A DNA stretch of 64,000 bases from Pseudomonas sp. Irchel 3A7. GTDB taxonomy: Bacteria > Pseudomonadota > Gammaproteobacteria > Pseudomonadales > Pseudomonadaceae. The DNA lies in assembly GCF_900187565.1 (NCBI RefSeq), contig NZ_FYED01000010.1, forward strand, positions 186,001-250,000, written 5' to 3'. Positions 50,008-58,563 of the stretch are shown here, piece after piece. The translations under genes and the position numbers were made by a program. Position 1 is the stretch's first letter, and the number at the start of each line of letters is the position of its first letter. The notes below the pieces were generated by a model. The model saw only the letters and a program-made list of their open reading frames with translations. It was not told where the DNA came from and did no database searches.

Positions 50008-50730
50008 TCAAACGCCGAGCATGGCGTTGAGTTGGTCGCGTTTGCCGTCCAGTTCTGCGGCGGTGAAGTGTTCGACGACCTGGCCGTGCTCGATCAGGTA
50101 ATGACGATCGGCCAGGGGCGCGGCAAAGCGGAAGTTCTGCTCCACCAGCACGATGGTGATACCCCGGCGCTTGAGCTCCACCAGCACTTCGCCCAGGCGC
50201 TCGACGATCACCGGGGCCAGGCCTTCAGTGATCTCGTCGAGCAGCAGCAGGTTCGCCCCGGTGCGCAGGATTCGAGCCATGGCCAGCATCTGTTGTTCGC
50301 CACCGGACAGACGCGTGCCCTGGCTTTTACGACGCTCGTAGAGGTTGGGGAACATGTCGAAGATTTCGTCCAGCGACATGCCGCCACTGGCCACGGTCGG
50401 CGGCAGCATGAGATTTTCTTCGACGTTCAGGCTGGCGAAGATGCCGCGCTCTTCCGGGCAGAACCCCACGCCGAGGCGGGCGATCTGGTGCGCAGCGATT
50501 TTCACGGTTTCCTGGCCGTTGATGCAGATCGAGCCGCTGCATCGGCCGACCATGCCCATGATCGATTTCAAGATGGTGCTGCGGCCGGCGCCGTTGCGTC
50601 CTAGCAGTGTGACCAATTCACCGCGATTGACCGTCATGTCGACGCCGTGAAGGATGTGCGATTCGCCGTAGAAGGCATGCACGTTGGTCAGGCGCAGTTG
50701 TTCGCGTGGTTGATTGTGTGCCTCAGACAT
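50008..50730 (-). CDS. livF: Branched-chain-type ABC ATPase (LivF) with altered Walker A
   Basis: This 240-residue ATPase has the LivF layout: VHAFYGESHILHGVDMTVNR, signature LSGGEQQMLAMARIL, Walker B LLLLDEITEGLAP, and switch His replaced by VLVEQN as in other LivF proteins. The Walker A motif reads GRNGAGRST: residue 50 is Arg (codon CGC) where the nucleotide-binding Lys is expected. AAGGAGG lies six bases before the ATG. It overlaps livG by eight bases, so the two are co-translated. Confidence 0.92.
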   Translation of the reverse strand: MSEAHNQPREQLRLTNVHAFYGESHILHGVDMTVNRGELVTLLGRNGAGRSTILKSIMGMVGRCSGSICINGQETVKIAAHQIARLGVGFCPEERGIFASLNVEENLMLPPTVASGGMSLDEIFDMFPNLYERRKSQGTRLSGGEQQMLAMARILRTGANLLLLDEITEGLAPVIVERLGEVLVELKRRGITIVLVEQNFRFAAPLADRHYLIEHGQVVEHFTAAELDGKRDQLNAMLGV

Positions 50731-51481
50731 GTTCAGCCTCCTTGCCCATGTAGGCTTCGCGTACCAACGGGTTGGCCGATACGCTGGCGTAGTCGCCTTC
50801 GGCCAGCACGCTGCCGCGCGCCAGTACCGTGATGCGATGGCACAGGCTGCTGACGACGCGCAGGTTGTGCTCGACCATCAGCACCGTGCGACCCACTGCG
50901 ACCTTGCGGATCAGTTCAACCACTCGCTCGACGTCCTCGTGGCCCATGCCCTGGGTCGGTTCGTCGAGCAGCATCACCTTGGGTTCCAGGGCCAGGGTCG
51001 TGGCCAGTTCCAGTGCGCGCTTGCGCCCATAGGGCAGCTCAGCGGTCTTGTGCAGGGCGAAATCCTGCAGGTCGACTAGTTCGAGCAGGTGCATGGCACG
51101 CTGGTTGAGGTGGTCGAGGGAGTTGGCGGGTTTCCAGAAGTGGAAGCTGGTGCCGAGTTCGCGTTGTAAAGCTACGCGGACGTTTTCCAGCACGCTCATC
51201 TGGCCGAACACGGCCGATATCTGAAAGGAGCGCACCAGCCCCAGGCGGGCGATCCGGTCAGGCGCCAGCTTGCCGATGGCTTGCCCTTGATACAGCACCG
51301 CACCGCGGGTGGCTGGCAGGAAGCGGGTCAGCAGATTGAAGACCGTGGATTTGCCGGCACCGTTGGGGCCGATCAGGGCATGGATATGCCCCTCCTGCAC
51401 TTGAAGATCGACCGAATCCACGGCGGTGAAGCCACTGAACTCCTTGGTCAAGCCCCGGGTTTCGAGAATGACATTGCTCAT
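50723..51481 (-). CDS. livG: Branched-chain-type ABC ATPase (LivG)
   Basis: This 252-residue ATPase has an intact Walker A (GPNGAGKST), Q-loop RSFQISAVFGQMSVLENVRV, signature LPYGRKRALELATTLALEPK, Walker B VMLLDEPTQGMGHED, and switch His in MVEHNLRV. It is the first gene of the nine-gene leftward operon. ATG 51481 follows AGGA by five bases; the longer frame up to 51604 has no such site. Its operator/promoter lies about 280 bases upstream at 51764-51807, leaving a long leader. Confidence 0.93.
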   Translation of the reverse strand: MSNVILETRGLTKEFSGFTAVDSVDLQVQEGHIHALIGPNGAGKSTVFNLLTRFLPATRGAVLYQGQAIGKLAPDRIARLGLVRSFQISAVFGQMSVLENVRVALQRELGTSFHFWKPANSLDHLNQRAMHLLELVDLQDFALHKTAELPYGRKRALELATTLALEPKVMLLDEPTQGMGHEDVERVVELIRKVAVGRTVLMVEHNLRVVSSLCHRITVLARGSVLAEGDYASVSANPLVREAYMGKEAEHV

Positions 51482-51763
51482 CGCTATCCTTCCTGCCTGG
51501 TGATGGTTTGCTTGGCTGAATGGCCCCACACACGTCTCAGTCAACCTTGACCGACTGGCGCGCATCCAAGTGAGGAGCCATTCGGCACTGCAGCCCGAAA
51601 GCAAGAAGGGTTATAGGTAATCATATTGTCATTAAAGCCGATGATTCGGCTCTGACTGGAACGGACGATTGACATCTTTTTTGTGCTTTGTTTCATTTTA
51701 AGCACCTAATTCACAGGGTTTGATTGTTTTTATGGCGATGTGAATGCTTTTCTGATGGGCTCG

Positions 51764-51807
51764 ACGATACGCTTCGACATTTATAAATGTCAACATGTTG
51801 TCTTTAT
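51764..51807 (-). promoter_or_regulatory. Liv-operon promoter with the ali/bad palindrome
   Basis: Bases 51787-51807 are identical to 32610-32630 and contain GTCAACATGTTGTC. On the minus strand TTGACA (51788-51793) is the -35 box with TATCGT (51764-51769) 18 bases on as a weaker -10, the same geometry as at aliA. The remaining gap to livG and to the tRNA shows no gene I can support. Confidence 0.65.
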
Positions 51808-52034
51808 GTTGATGGGTGCAGCCAGCACTGCCTACGTCACTCGACTGCGAGGCGCCGTCTCGGACGGTGACTGAAATCAAGCTTTCGGCGGAGTTTCTAC
51901 TGGCTTATTGGAGGGTTTCGGCTATCAACCCGATTTGGGCAGAAGAAGTGGTATCGGAGGAGGGGTGGAATGACCGAAAGATGCGGAAACGATCCAGAAG
52001 AAGTGGTGCAACAGAAATTGCGCACACCAGAAAC

Positions 52035-52064
52035 GACAAAGCCCTGAATAATCAGGGCTTTGTC
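52035..52064 (-). terminator. Hairpin downstream of tRNA-Ser
   Basis: A perfect 13-base stem (GACAAAGCCCTGA and TCAGGGCTTTGTC) has loop ATAA. It starts ten bases past the tRNA 3' end and is the usual terminator form for such genes. Confidence 0.8.
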
Positions 52065-52073
52065 GTATAAAGA

Positions 52074-52161
52074 TGGCGGAGGCGATGGGATTCGAACTCA
52101 TGGACCTGTTACAGTCGACGGTTTTCAAGACCGTTGCCTTAAACCACTCGGCCACACCTCC
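52074..52161 (-). tRNA. tRNA-Ser (anticodon UGA)
   Basis: On the minus strand the 88-base gene begins GGAGGTGTGGCCGAGTGGTT (acceptor and D arm) and has the anticodon loop CTTGAAA, giving UGA. A long variable arm follows (typical of class II serine tRNAs), then GGTTCGAATCC-type T loop (AGTTCGAATCCCAT), and it ends CGCCTCCG-CCA with the CCA encoded. It reads UCA codons and wobble partners. No integrase lies beside it. Confidence 0.97.
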
Positions 52162-52284
52162 GTTTGCGTTGCGGGCGCCATAATACCTGAATGAAACACA
52201 CTGTCAAACTCTCTGCATAGCTTGTTACAGAGCGTCTGTTATGATCTTTGCGACTGAACGTTACAAACCAACAGGAGTGTCGCC

Positions 52285-52956
52285 ATGCGCGAACAGGATT
52301 ACGCAGTTAATAACAGCTTGCAGGCTGAGCAGCTAGAGGTTAGCCGCGTCCTGCGCAACACATACGGCTTGCTGGCACTGACGCTCGCCTTCAGCGGTGT
52401 GATGGCCTACGTTGCCCAGCAGATGCGTGTCGGCTACCCGAACATTTTCGTGGTGCTGATCGGCTTTTATGGCCTTTTCTTCCTCACCAACAAACTCCGT
52501 GATTCCGCCTGGGGCCTGGTGTCGGCATTTGCCCTGACCGGTTTCATGGGTTTCCTGCTCGGCCCGATCCTCAATCGTTACCTGGGCATGCAGGGCGGCG
52601 CTGAAGTGGTCAGCTCGGCCTTTGCCATGACGGCACTGGTGTTCGGTGGTCTGTCGGCCTACGTGCTGATCTCCCGCAAGGACATGAGTTTCCTCAGTGG
52701 CTTCATCACTGCGGGTTTCTTCGTGTTGCTGGGTGCAGTGGTTGCCAGCTTCTTCTTCCAGATCAGCGGTCTGCAACTGGCGATCAGCGCAGGTTTCGTG
52801 CTGTTCTCCTCGATCTGCATTCTGTTCCAGACCAGCGCCATCATTCACGGCGGCGAGCGTAACTACATCATGGCGACCATCAGCCTGTATGTATCGATCT
52901 ACAACCTGTTCGTCAGCCTGTTGCAGCTGTTCGGCATCATGAGCCGTGATGACTGA
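52285..52956 (+). CDS. Bax inhibitor-1 / YccA-family membrane protein
   Basis: This 223-residue protein has seven hydrophobic helices and BI-1 family blocks: RNTYGLLALTLAFSGVMAYV, the loop with GPILNRYL, and ALVFGGLSAYVLISRKDMSF. The C-terminal half has AIIHGGERNYIMATISLYVS followed by IYNLFVSLLQLFGI, the family end with the conserved acidic region. YccA-type members bind and restrain the FtsH protease or leak Ca2+/H+ across the inner membrane. AGGAG precedes the ATG. It is monocistronic, with an intrinsic terminator after it. Confidence 0.95.
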   Translation: MREQDYAVNNSLQAEQLEVSRVLRNTYGLLALTLAFSGVMAYVAQQMRVGYPNIFVVLIGFYGLFFLTNKLRDSAWGLVSAFALTGFMGFLLGPILNRYLGMQGGAEVVSSAFAMTALVFGGLSAYVLISRKDMSFLSGFITAGFFVLLGAVVASFFFQISGLQLAISAGFVLFSSICILFQTSAIIHGGERNYIMATISLYVSIYNLFVSLLQLFGIMSRDD

Positions 52957-52971
52957 TTGTCAGCGTTAAGC

Positions 52972-52997
52972 AAAAAACCCGCTTCGGCGGGTTTTTT
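52972..52997. terminator. Intrinsic terminator
   Basis: AAAAAACCCGC and GCGGGTTTTTT pair around TTCG (52983-52986), with U-runs in both directions. It serves the BI-1 gene and the convergent Lrp gene. Confidence 0.95.
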
Positions 52998-53021
52998 CTT
53001 GTCTGCGTTTTGATGAGAGAA

Positions 53022-53459
53022 CTATGCCATCGGCGGCAGCCGGCGTTTGACCGGGGTCTTCTTGACGATCGCGGTGTTGGTTTCGGCGTGGGTGTTGAGG
53101 CGATCGAGCAGGGTGTCCAGTTGTTCCATCGAGCGCACGTGCAGGCGCGCGATGAAGCAGTCGTCGCCGGTCACCTTGTCGCACTCGGTGAACTCGGGAA
53201 TGGCCATGATCTGCCGTTCGACTTCCTGCAACTGACCCGGCAACGGGCGAACGCGTACGATGGCCTGGAGTTGATAGCCAAAGCATTTCGGGTCGATTTC
53301 AACGGTGTAGCCCTTGAGCACGCCACGCTCCTCGAGGCGACGCAGGCGTTCGGCAACGCTGGGCGAGGACAGGCCGCTGAGGTGTGCCAGGGCCTTGAGC
53401 GAGCGTCGCGAGTCTTCCATCAACGCCGTGATCAGCACTTGGTCGATGTCATCGGTCAT
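53022..53459 (-). CDS. Lrp/AsnC-family regulator
   Basis: This 145-residue regulator has the helix-turn-helix ALAHLSGLSSPSVAERLRRL and the RAM domain (GYQLQAIVRVRPLPGQLQEV, TGDDCFIARLHVRSMEQLDT). The C-terminus has the TNTAIVKKTPVKRR tail common in this subgroup. ATG 53459 follows GAGG at nine bases. It is divergent from a DMT exporter gene across about 140 bases, the usual layout for an amino-acid exporter and its Lrp-type activator. Confidence 0.93.
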   Translation of the reverse strand: MTDDIDQVLITALMEDSRRSLKALAHLSGLSSPSVAERLRRLEERGVLKGYTVEIDPKCFGYQLQAIVRVRPLPGQLQEVERQIMAIPEFTECDKVTGDDCFIARLHVRSMEQLDTLLDRLNTHAETNTAIVKKTPVKRRLPPMA

Positions 53460-53596
53460 GGCGAAAAACCTCAATTAGGCAATCATTCGAAACCACCTTT
53501 ATAAAAAAGGCAGATTCCGAGTTTAGCCTGATTTTTGCGCTGGAGAATCGCCTCGGCCGATTGGCATACTTTGCCCACTCACAGAGGAGTCTGGAA

Positions 53597-54490
53597 ATGG
53601 ACAAAACAATACGTCGCGGCTCGTTCGAAATGACCGCCGCCATGCTGATCTCCGGGACCATCGGCTGGTTTGTGCTGGTGTCCGGGCAACCGGTGCTGGA
53701 CGTGGTGTTCTGGCGCTGCCTGTTCGGGGCCGGTGCGCTGCTGTTGATTTGCGCGGCATTCGGCTTCCTGCGCCCCGGTATCCTGACCCGCACCACGTTT
53801 CTGTTGGCGGTGCTCAGCGGCGTGGCGATCGTCGGCAACTGGGTGTTGTTGTTCGCTTCCTATTCCCGCGCCTCGATTGCCATCGGCACCGCGGTGTACA
53901 ACGTGCAACCGTTCATGCTGGTGGGCCTGGCCGCGGTCTTCCTCAACGAGAAAATTACGCTGCAGAAGCTGGCATGGCTGGGCGTCTCGTTTCTCGGAAT
54001 GCTGGCGATCGTCAGTGCACATGGCGGGGAGGGCGAGAGCGGTAACGAGTATCTGATAGGTATCGTTCTGGCTTTGGGTGCTGCGTTTCTCTACGCGATC
54101 GCCGCGTTGATCATCAAGCGCCTGACCGGTACGCCGCCGCATCTGATCGCGTTGGTTCAGGTCAGCACCGGTGTGTTGCTGCTCGCGCCATTCGCGCACT
54201 TCTCGGCCCTGCCACAGGAGGCAAGCGCCTGGGGCAGCCTGGTCACCCTGGGTATCGTGCACACCGGCGTGATGTACGTGCTGCTGTACGGCGCGATCCA
54301 GAAACTGCCGACGGCATTGACCGGTGCACTGTCGTTCATCTATCCGATCGCGGCGATCTTTGTCGACTGGTTTGCCTTCGGCCATCGCCTGGAACCGCTG
54401 CAATGGATCGGGGTAGCCGCGATTCTGCTGGCCGCCGCCGGCATGCAGCAGGGCTGGAGCCTGAAGTTTCGGCGGACGGTTACCCCGTAA
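53597..54490 (+). CDS. EamA/DMT-family transporter
   Basis: This 297-residue protein has ten membrane helices in two EamA repeats (FEMTAAMLISGTIGWFVLVS to IVSAHGG, and GIVLALGAAFLYAIAALIIK to the end). The repeat boundary blocks AVYNVQPFMLVGLAAVFLNE and LSFIYPIAAIFVDWFAFGHR, with acidic residues before the last helix of each, are typical. Such carriers export amino acids or metabolites. GAGGAG precedes ATG 53597; the frame is open 12 codons further up without a site. It is divergent from the Lrp gene. Confidence 0.93.
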   Translation: MDKTIRRGSFEMTAAMLISGTIGWFVLVSGQPVLDVVFWRCLFGAGALLLICAAFGFLRPGILTRTTFLLAVLSGVAIVGNWVLLFASYSRASIAIGTAVYNVQPFMLVGLAAVFLNEKITLQKLAWLGVSFLGMLAIVSAHGGEGESGNEYLIGIVLALGAAFLYAIAALIIKRLTGTPPHLIALVQVSTGVLLLAPFAHFSALPQEASAWGSLVTLGIVHTGVMYVLLYGAIQKLPTALTGALSFIYPIAAIFVDWFAFGHRLEPLQWIGVAAILLAAAGMQQGWSLKFRRTVTP

Positions 54491-54605
54491 ACCGCTCGGA
54501 TGTTCCTGCGCGACGCAGTGCATGGGATAGCGCCGATACGAGTCCAGCAACGGACGCAGTACCGGCGCAGCAGCGGTGGCAGAGTGGTGCTCAGGTTCTC
54601 GCTCC

Positions 54606-56231
54606 TCAGAAAATGTAATCAGTGGTCAAAAAGCTCGAACTGCGCCCGCTGATGATCTCGCTGATAAGGTCCTTGTTGGTCTCCTGAAACTTGGTGGCCA
54701 CCAACGTACGGATCGAAAACACCCGCAACGCATCATGCACCGACAACGTACCCTCGGCGGAATTTTTGCGGCCATTGAATGGGTAGGTGTCCGGGCCGCG
54801 CTGGCACTGGGCGTTGAGGTTGATGCGCCCGACCTGGTTGGCGAAGGTGTCCACCAGGCGGCCGACAGCGACCGGATTGGTGCCGAAGATGCTCAATTGC
54901 TGGCCGAAGTCCGACTCCAGAACGTAATCGATCACCGTGTCCAGATGACGGTATGGCACGATCGGCACCACCGGGCCGAACTGTTCTTCCTGATAGATAC
55001 GCATCTGCGGCGTCACCGGGTACAGCACCGCCGGGTAGAAGAACGACGCGCGGGCCTCGCCGCCATGGGGGTTCACCACTTTCGCGCCTTTGCCGACGGC
55101 ATCGGCCACCAGCGCGTGCAGGTAATCGACCTTGCTCGACTCCGGCAGGGGCGTCAGGGCCACGCCGCTGTCCCACGGCATGCCGGGTTTGAGCGAGGCC
55201 AGTTTGGCGTTGAATTTCTCGATAAAGGCATCGACCACGTCTTCGTGGACGAAAAGGATTTTCAGCGCGGTGCAGCGCTGGCCGTTGAACGACAGGGAGC
55301 CGGTGAGCGCCTCAGTCACGGCATTGTCCAGGTCCACTTCCGGCAGGACGATGCCGGGGTTCTTCGCATCCAGCCCCAGCGCCGCGCGCAGGCGGTGAGG
55401 GCGCGGATGCAGTTTCTTCAAGTCACTGGCGGCCTTGTTGGTGCCGATAAACGCAAAGATATCGATCTTGCCGCTGGCCATCAGTGCGCTGACGGTCTCG
55501 CGACCGCTGCCGTAGATCACGTTGATCACCCCGGCCGGGAAGCTGTCGCGAAACGCTTCCAGCAGCGGGCGAATCAGCAGTACGCCGAGCTTGGCCGGTT
55601 TGAACACCACGGTGTTGCCCATGATCAACGCCGGAATCAACGTGGTGAAGGTTTCGTTCAACGGATAGTTGTAAGGCCCCATGCACAACGCCACGCCCAG
55701 CGGTACGCGGCGGATCTGGCCGAGGGTGTCCTGTTCCAGTTCGAAGCGGCTGGAACGGCGGTCGAGTTCTTTCAGGGCATTGATGGTGTCGACGATGTAG
55801 TCGCAGGTGCGGTCGAACTCTTTTTCCGAGTCCTTGAGGTTCTTGCCGATTTCCCACATCAGCAGCTTGACGACGGCCTCGCGCTGTTCGCGCATGCGCC
55901 CCAGGAAGGTTTCGACATGCTGGATGCGCTCGGCCACACGCATGGTCGGCCACAGACCCTGGCCGCGATCGTAGGCGCGGACGGCAGCGTCGAGGGCGGT
56001 CAGTGCGGTGTCGGCATCCAGCAGCGGCGTGCTGCCGAGGATGACTTGTTCGTCACCCGATGCGGTGCTCAGGTACACCGGGCTGCGCACTGTGGCGAGG
56101 GCGCCCGGCCAGGTTTTCAGGACGCCGTCGACCAGGTATTCACGTTGTTCGATCTGGCCGCCCAGGCGGTATTTTTCCGGAATGCTGGCGGCCTCGGGAA
56201 ACAGGTTGCCAAGCAGGTCTGCTGTGCTCAT
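54606..56231 (-). CDS. gapN: NADP-dependent glyceraldehyde-3-phosphate dehydrogenase-type ALDH
   Basis: This 541-residue aldehyde dehydrogenase has the GapN-type pattern: PYNYPLNETFTTLIPALIMG and NTVVFKPAKLGVLLIRPLLE (cofactor region), FIGTNKAAS, and the nucleophile C320 in NGQRCTALK. Its product would be 3-phosphoglycerate with NADPH, bypassing the ATP-yielding step. The block where most ALDHs have ELGGKNP reads ALGLDAKNP, so the general-base Glu is not in the usual place; this may be normal for the subfamily. It is a single gene, 115 bases from its convergent neighbour, with no terminator seen. Confidence 0.85.
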   Translation of the reverse strand: MSTADLLGNLFPEAASIPEKYRLGGQIEQREYLVDGVLKTWPGALATVRSPVYLSTASGDEQVILGSTPLLDADTALTALDAAVRAYDRGQGLWPTMRVAERIQHVETFLGRMREQREAVVKLLMWEIGKNLKDSEKEFDRTCDYIVDTINALKELDRRSSRFELEQDTLGQIRRVPLGVALCMGPYNYPLNETFTTLIPALIMGNTVVFKPAKLGVLLIRPLLEAFRDSFPAGVINVIYGSGRETVSALMASGKIDIFAFIGTNKAASDLKKLHPRPHRLRAALGLDAKNPGIVLPEVDLDNAVTEALTGSLSFNGQRCTALKILFVHEDVVDAFIEKFNAKLASLKPGMPWDSGVALTPLPESSKVDYLHALVADAVGKGAKVVNPHGGEARASFFYPAVLYPVTPQMRIYQEEQFGPVVPIVPYRHLDTVIDYVLESDFGQQLSIFGTNPVAVGRLVDTFANQVGRINLNAQCQRGPDTYPFNGRKNSAEGTLSVHDALRVFSIRTLVATKFQETNKDLISEIISGRSSSFLTTDYIF

Positions 56232-56267
56232 GTCGCTACCCCGTGTGAGTTGGCGAGCCAGGCCCTC

Positions 56268-56368
56268 TGTGGGAGCGAGCCTGCTCGCAAAGGTCGTGAA
56301 CGATAACGCGTAAAATCAGGTGCCCCGTGGCGTTAATGAGTTTTTCGCGAGCGAACTCGCTCCTACAG
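56268..56368. repeat. REP pair with unlike arms
   Basis: The left arm TGTGGGAGCGAGCCTGCTCG is the common REP. The right arm, CGCGAGCGAACTCGCTCCTA ending CAG, is a variant type. Between them lie about 50 bases with no other feature. Confidence 0.75.
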
Positions 56369-56533
56369 TGAGTCAAACCAGCGGCAATGGGCAGAATAGA
56401 GGGGTTGAGGGTCTGGATCTTGTGTCACAAGCGTAGACTGCTTTGCGCGCTTCTTGAAACGCGACTTTTGACCTCAGTCCACACAACGACGGGTGCTGCG
56501 GTTAAACTTCGCGTTCTTTCTAAAGGAGTTCAC

Positions 56534-57421
56534 ATGAGTCACTACCAGCCGGGCATTCTCGCCACCCCTGTTCCGCCTCACGCCCGCCATATGTTCTTCG
56601 CCCTCGAATCCGCTGCCGATCTGCCGGCCGCGCTCGACAAGTTGGTGCAACTGGTGGACGGCACGGCGGCTGTGGTCGGTTTCGGTGAATCCCTGGTCAA
56701 GGCCTTCGATGGTAATATCGAAGGGCTGCGGACGTTCCCGGCGATGAGCGGCGTGGGCGTGGATAACCCGTCGACCCAACACGCGCTGTGGTGCTGGTTG
56801 CACGGTACCGACCGTGGCGAATTGCTTAATCGCAGCCACGTTTTTGCCGCCGCATTGGCGCCGGCACTACGCCTGGTGCAGGTGACCGAAGGCTTCCGTC
56901 ACCGCGACGGCCATGACCTGACCGGCTACGAAGACGGCACCGAGAACCCTCGCGACGAAGCGGCCGCGGCTGCGGCGTTGGTGGGCGAGGGCGCTGAAGG
57001 CACGGTTGGCGGCAGCTTCGCCGCAATCCAGCAGTGGCAGCATGATCTCAAGCGTTTCCACGCAATGCCGTCCCACGAAACGGACGACATCATGGGTCGG
57101 CGCTTGAGCGACAACGAAGAACTCGATGACGCGCCGATCTCCGCCCACGTCAAACGCACCGCCCAGGAAAGCTTCGCTCCTGAGGCATTCGTGGTCCGCC
57201 GTTCGATGCCATGGATCGAAGACGACCGCGCCGGCCTGATGTTCCTGGCATTCGGTTTCTCCCTCGACGCCTTCGAAGTCCAGCTGCGACGTATGAGCGG
57301 TCTGGAAGATGGCATCACCGACGGTCTGTACCGTATCAGCCGGCCGATCACCGGCGGCTACTACTGGTGCCCGCCGCTGAAAGACGGCCGCCTGGACCTG
57401 CGCGCCTTGCGCATCGGCTGA
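56534..57421 (+). CDS. Dyp-type peroxidase (YfeX-like)
   Basis: This 295-residue haem peroxidase has the family GxxDG motif as GYEDG (D134, the distal acid), the proximal haem His in SAHVKR (H205), and the distal Arg in FVVRRSMPW (about 222). The C-terminal block GLMFLAFGFSLDAFEVQLRR and YRISRPITGGYYWCPPL matches B-type Dyp/YfeX proteins. It has no Tat signal, so it is cytoplasmic. AAGGAG lies five bases before the ATG. It ends two bases before the next start, and the pair is read as one operon. Confidence 0.95.
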   Translation: MSHYQPGILATPVPPHARHMFFALESAADLPAALDKLVQLVDGTAAVVGFGESLVKAFDGNIEGLRTFPAMSGVGVDNPSTQHALWCWLHGTDRGELLNRSHVFAAALAPALRLVQVTEGFRHRDGHDLTGYEDGTENPRDEAAAAAALVGEGAEGTVGGSFAAIQQWQHDLKRFHAMPSHETDDIMGRRLSDNEELDDAPISAHVKRTAQESFAPEAFVVRRSMPWIEDDRAGLMFLAFGFSLDAFEVQLRRMSGLEDGITDGLYRISRPITGGYYWCPPLKDGRLDLRALRIG

Positions 57422-57423
57422 GC

Positions 57424-58398
57424 ATGACGATGAATGTGGTGCGTTGGGGCATGATCGGTTGCGGCAGCGTTGCCGAGCGCAAGAGTGGGCCGGCCTTTTA
57501 CAAGGCGCCCGGTTCGGCGCTGGTGGCGGTGATGGGGCGGCGTCTGGAAGCGGTCAGCGATTACGCCGCGCGTCACGGCATCGCCCGGATCTACACCGAC
57601 GTTGAGGGGTTGATCAACGATCCCGAAGTCGACGCGGTGTACATTGCCACGCCCCCCGACAGTCATCACGCTTACGCCCTGAAGGTGGCCGCCGCGGGCA
57701 AGCATTGCTGTGTCGAAAAACCGATGGCGCTGAACGCCGGGCAAAGCCGTGAGATGCAAAAGGCTTTTGCCGATGCCGGGCTGCACCTGTTTGTTTCTTA
57801 CTACCGGCGTTCGTTGCCGCGCTTCCAGCAGGTGCGGCAGTGGCTGGAGGACGGGCGCATCGGCGAGGTTCGGCACCTGAGCTGGACGTTGACCAAAGCT
57901 CCGTCGCCGGCCGATCTTGGCGGTACGGATAACTGGCGCACCGATCCTTCGATTGCCGGCGGCGGTTATTTCGCTGACCTCGCCAGCCATGGCTTCGACC
58001 TGTTCCAGTACCTGCTGGGCGATATCGTAGAGGTCACCGGGTTCACCGCGCGGCAGGCGGGTTTGTATGCCGCCGAGGATGCCGTCAGCGCCAGTTGGCG
58101 GTTTGCTGGGGGAGCGCTGGGCATGGGCTGCTGGAACTTCGTGGCGGATCGGCGTGAGGATCGGGTCGAGGTGATCGGCAGCAAAGGCCGGATCAGCTTT
58201 TCGGTGTTCGACGAACAGCCGGTAGAGCTTGAGACCGATGAGCGACTCAGCGTGACCATCGAGCATCATGAGCATATCCAGTGGCATCACGTGTTGGGCA
58301 TGAATGCTCATATTCGTGGCGAAGCCCGGCATCCGGCGCTGGCCGCAGAGGCGCTGAAAACCGATTGGGTCATGGACCAGATCCTCAAGCGCCACTAA
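57424..58398 (+). CDS. Gfo/Idh/MocA-family oxidoreductase
   Basis: This 324-residue protein has the NAD(P) fold WGMIGCGSVAERKSGPAFYK, the EKP motif as CVEKPMALN, and DLASHGFDLFQYLLGDIVEV in the substrate part, where His and Asp are the usual catalytic residues. Members oxidise or reduce sugars, inositols or cyclic diols; the substrate cannot be told. ATG 57424 (or 57430) follows the peroxidase stop by two bases, without its own strong ribosome site, so translation is probably coupled. Confidence 0.92.
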   Translation: MTMNVVRWGMIGCGSVAERKSGPAFYKAPGSALVAVMGRRLEAVSDYAARHGIARIYTDVEGLINDPEVDAVYIATPPDSHHAYALKVAAAGKHCCVEKPMALNAGQSREMQKAFADAGLHLFVSYYRRSLPRFQQVRQWLEDGRIGEVRHLSWTLTKAPSPADLGGTDNWRTDPSIAGGGYFADLASHGFDLFQYLLGDIVEVTGFTARQAGLYAAEDAVSASWRFAGGALGMGCWNFVADRREDRVEVIGSKGRISFSVFDEQPVELETDERLSVTIEHHEHIQWHHVLGMNAHIRGEARHPALAAEALKTDWVMDQILKRH

Positions 58399-58400
58399 AC

Positions 58401-58494
58401 CTGTGGGAGCGAGCCTGCTCGCGAAAGCGTCAGAACAGTCGGCAATGTGTTGACTGACACTCCGCTTTCGCGAGCAGGCTCGCTCCCACAGGGG
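58401..58494. repeat. REP doublet (REPIN)
   Basis: CTGTGGGAGCGAGCCTGCTC and TTTCGCGAGCAGGCTCGCTC form the arms around about 45 bases. It directly follows the Gfo/Idh stop. Confidence 0.9.
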
Positions 58495-58563
58495 GCACAT
58501 TGCGTATCTAACCTTATACCCAAACAATATTTCTCAAGCCCTTCGTTAGAACTTTAAGATCAC

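Noticed and set aside
51816..52070. 84-codon plus-strand frame between livG and the tRNA
   Set aside because: No ribosome site, no recognisable pattern, and its 3' end runs through the tRNA terminator hairpin.
52074..52161. tRNA-Ser as an attachment site for an integrated element
   Set aside because: No integrase gene or partial tRNA repeat is seen on either side within the window.
54576..56306. 576-codon plus-strand frame
   Set aside because: Antisense to the GapN-type dehydrogenase; no domain signal.
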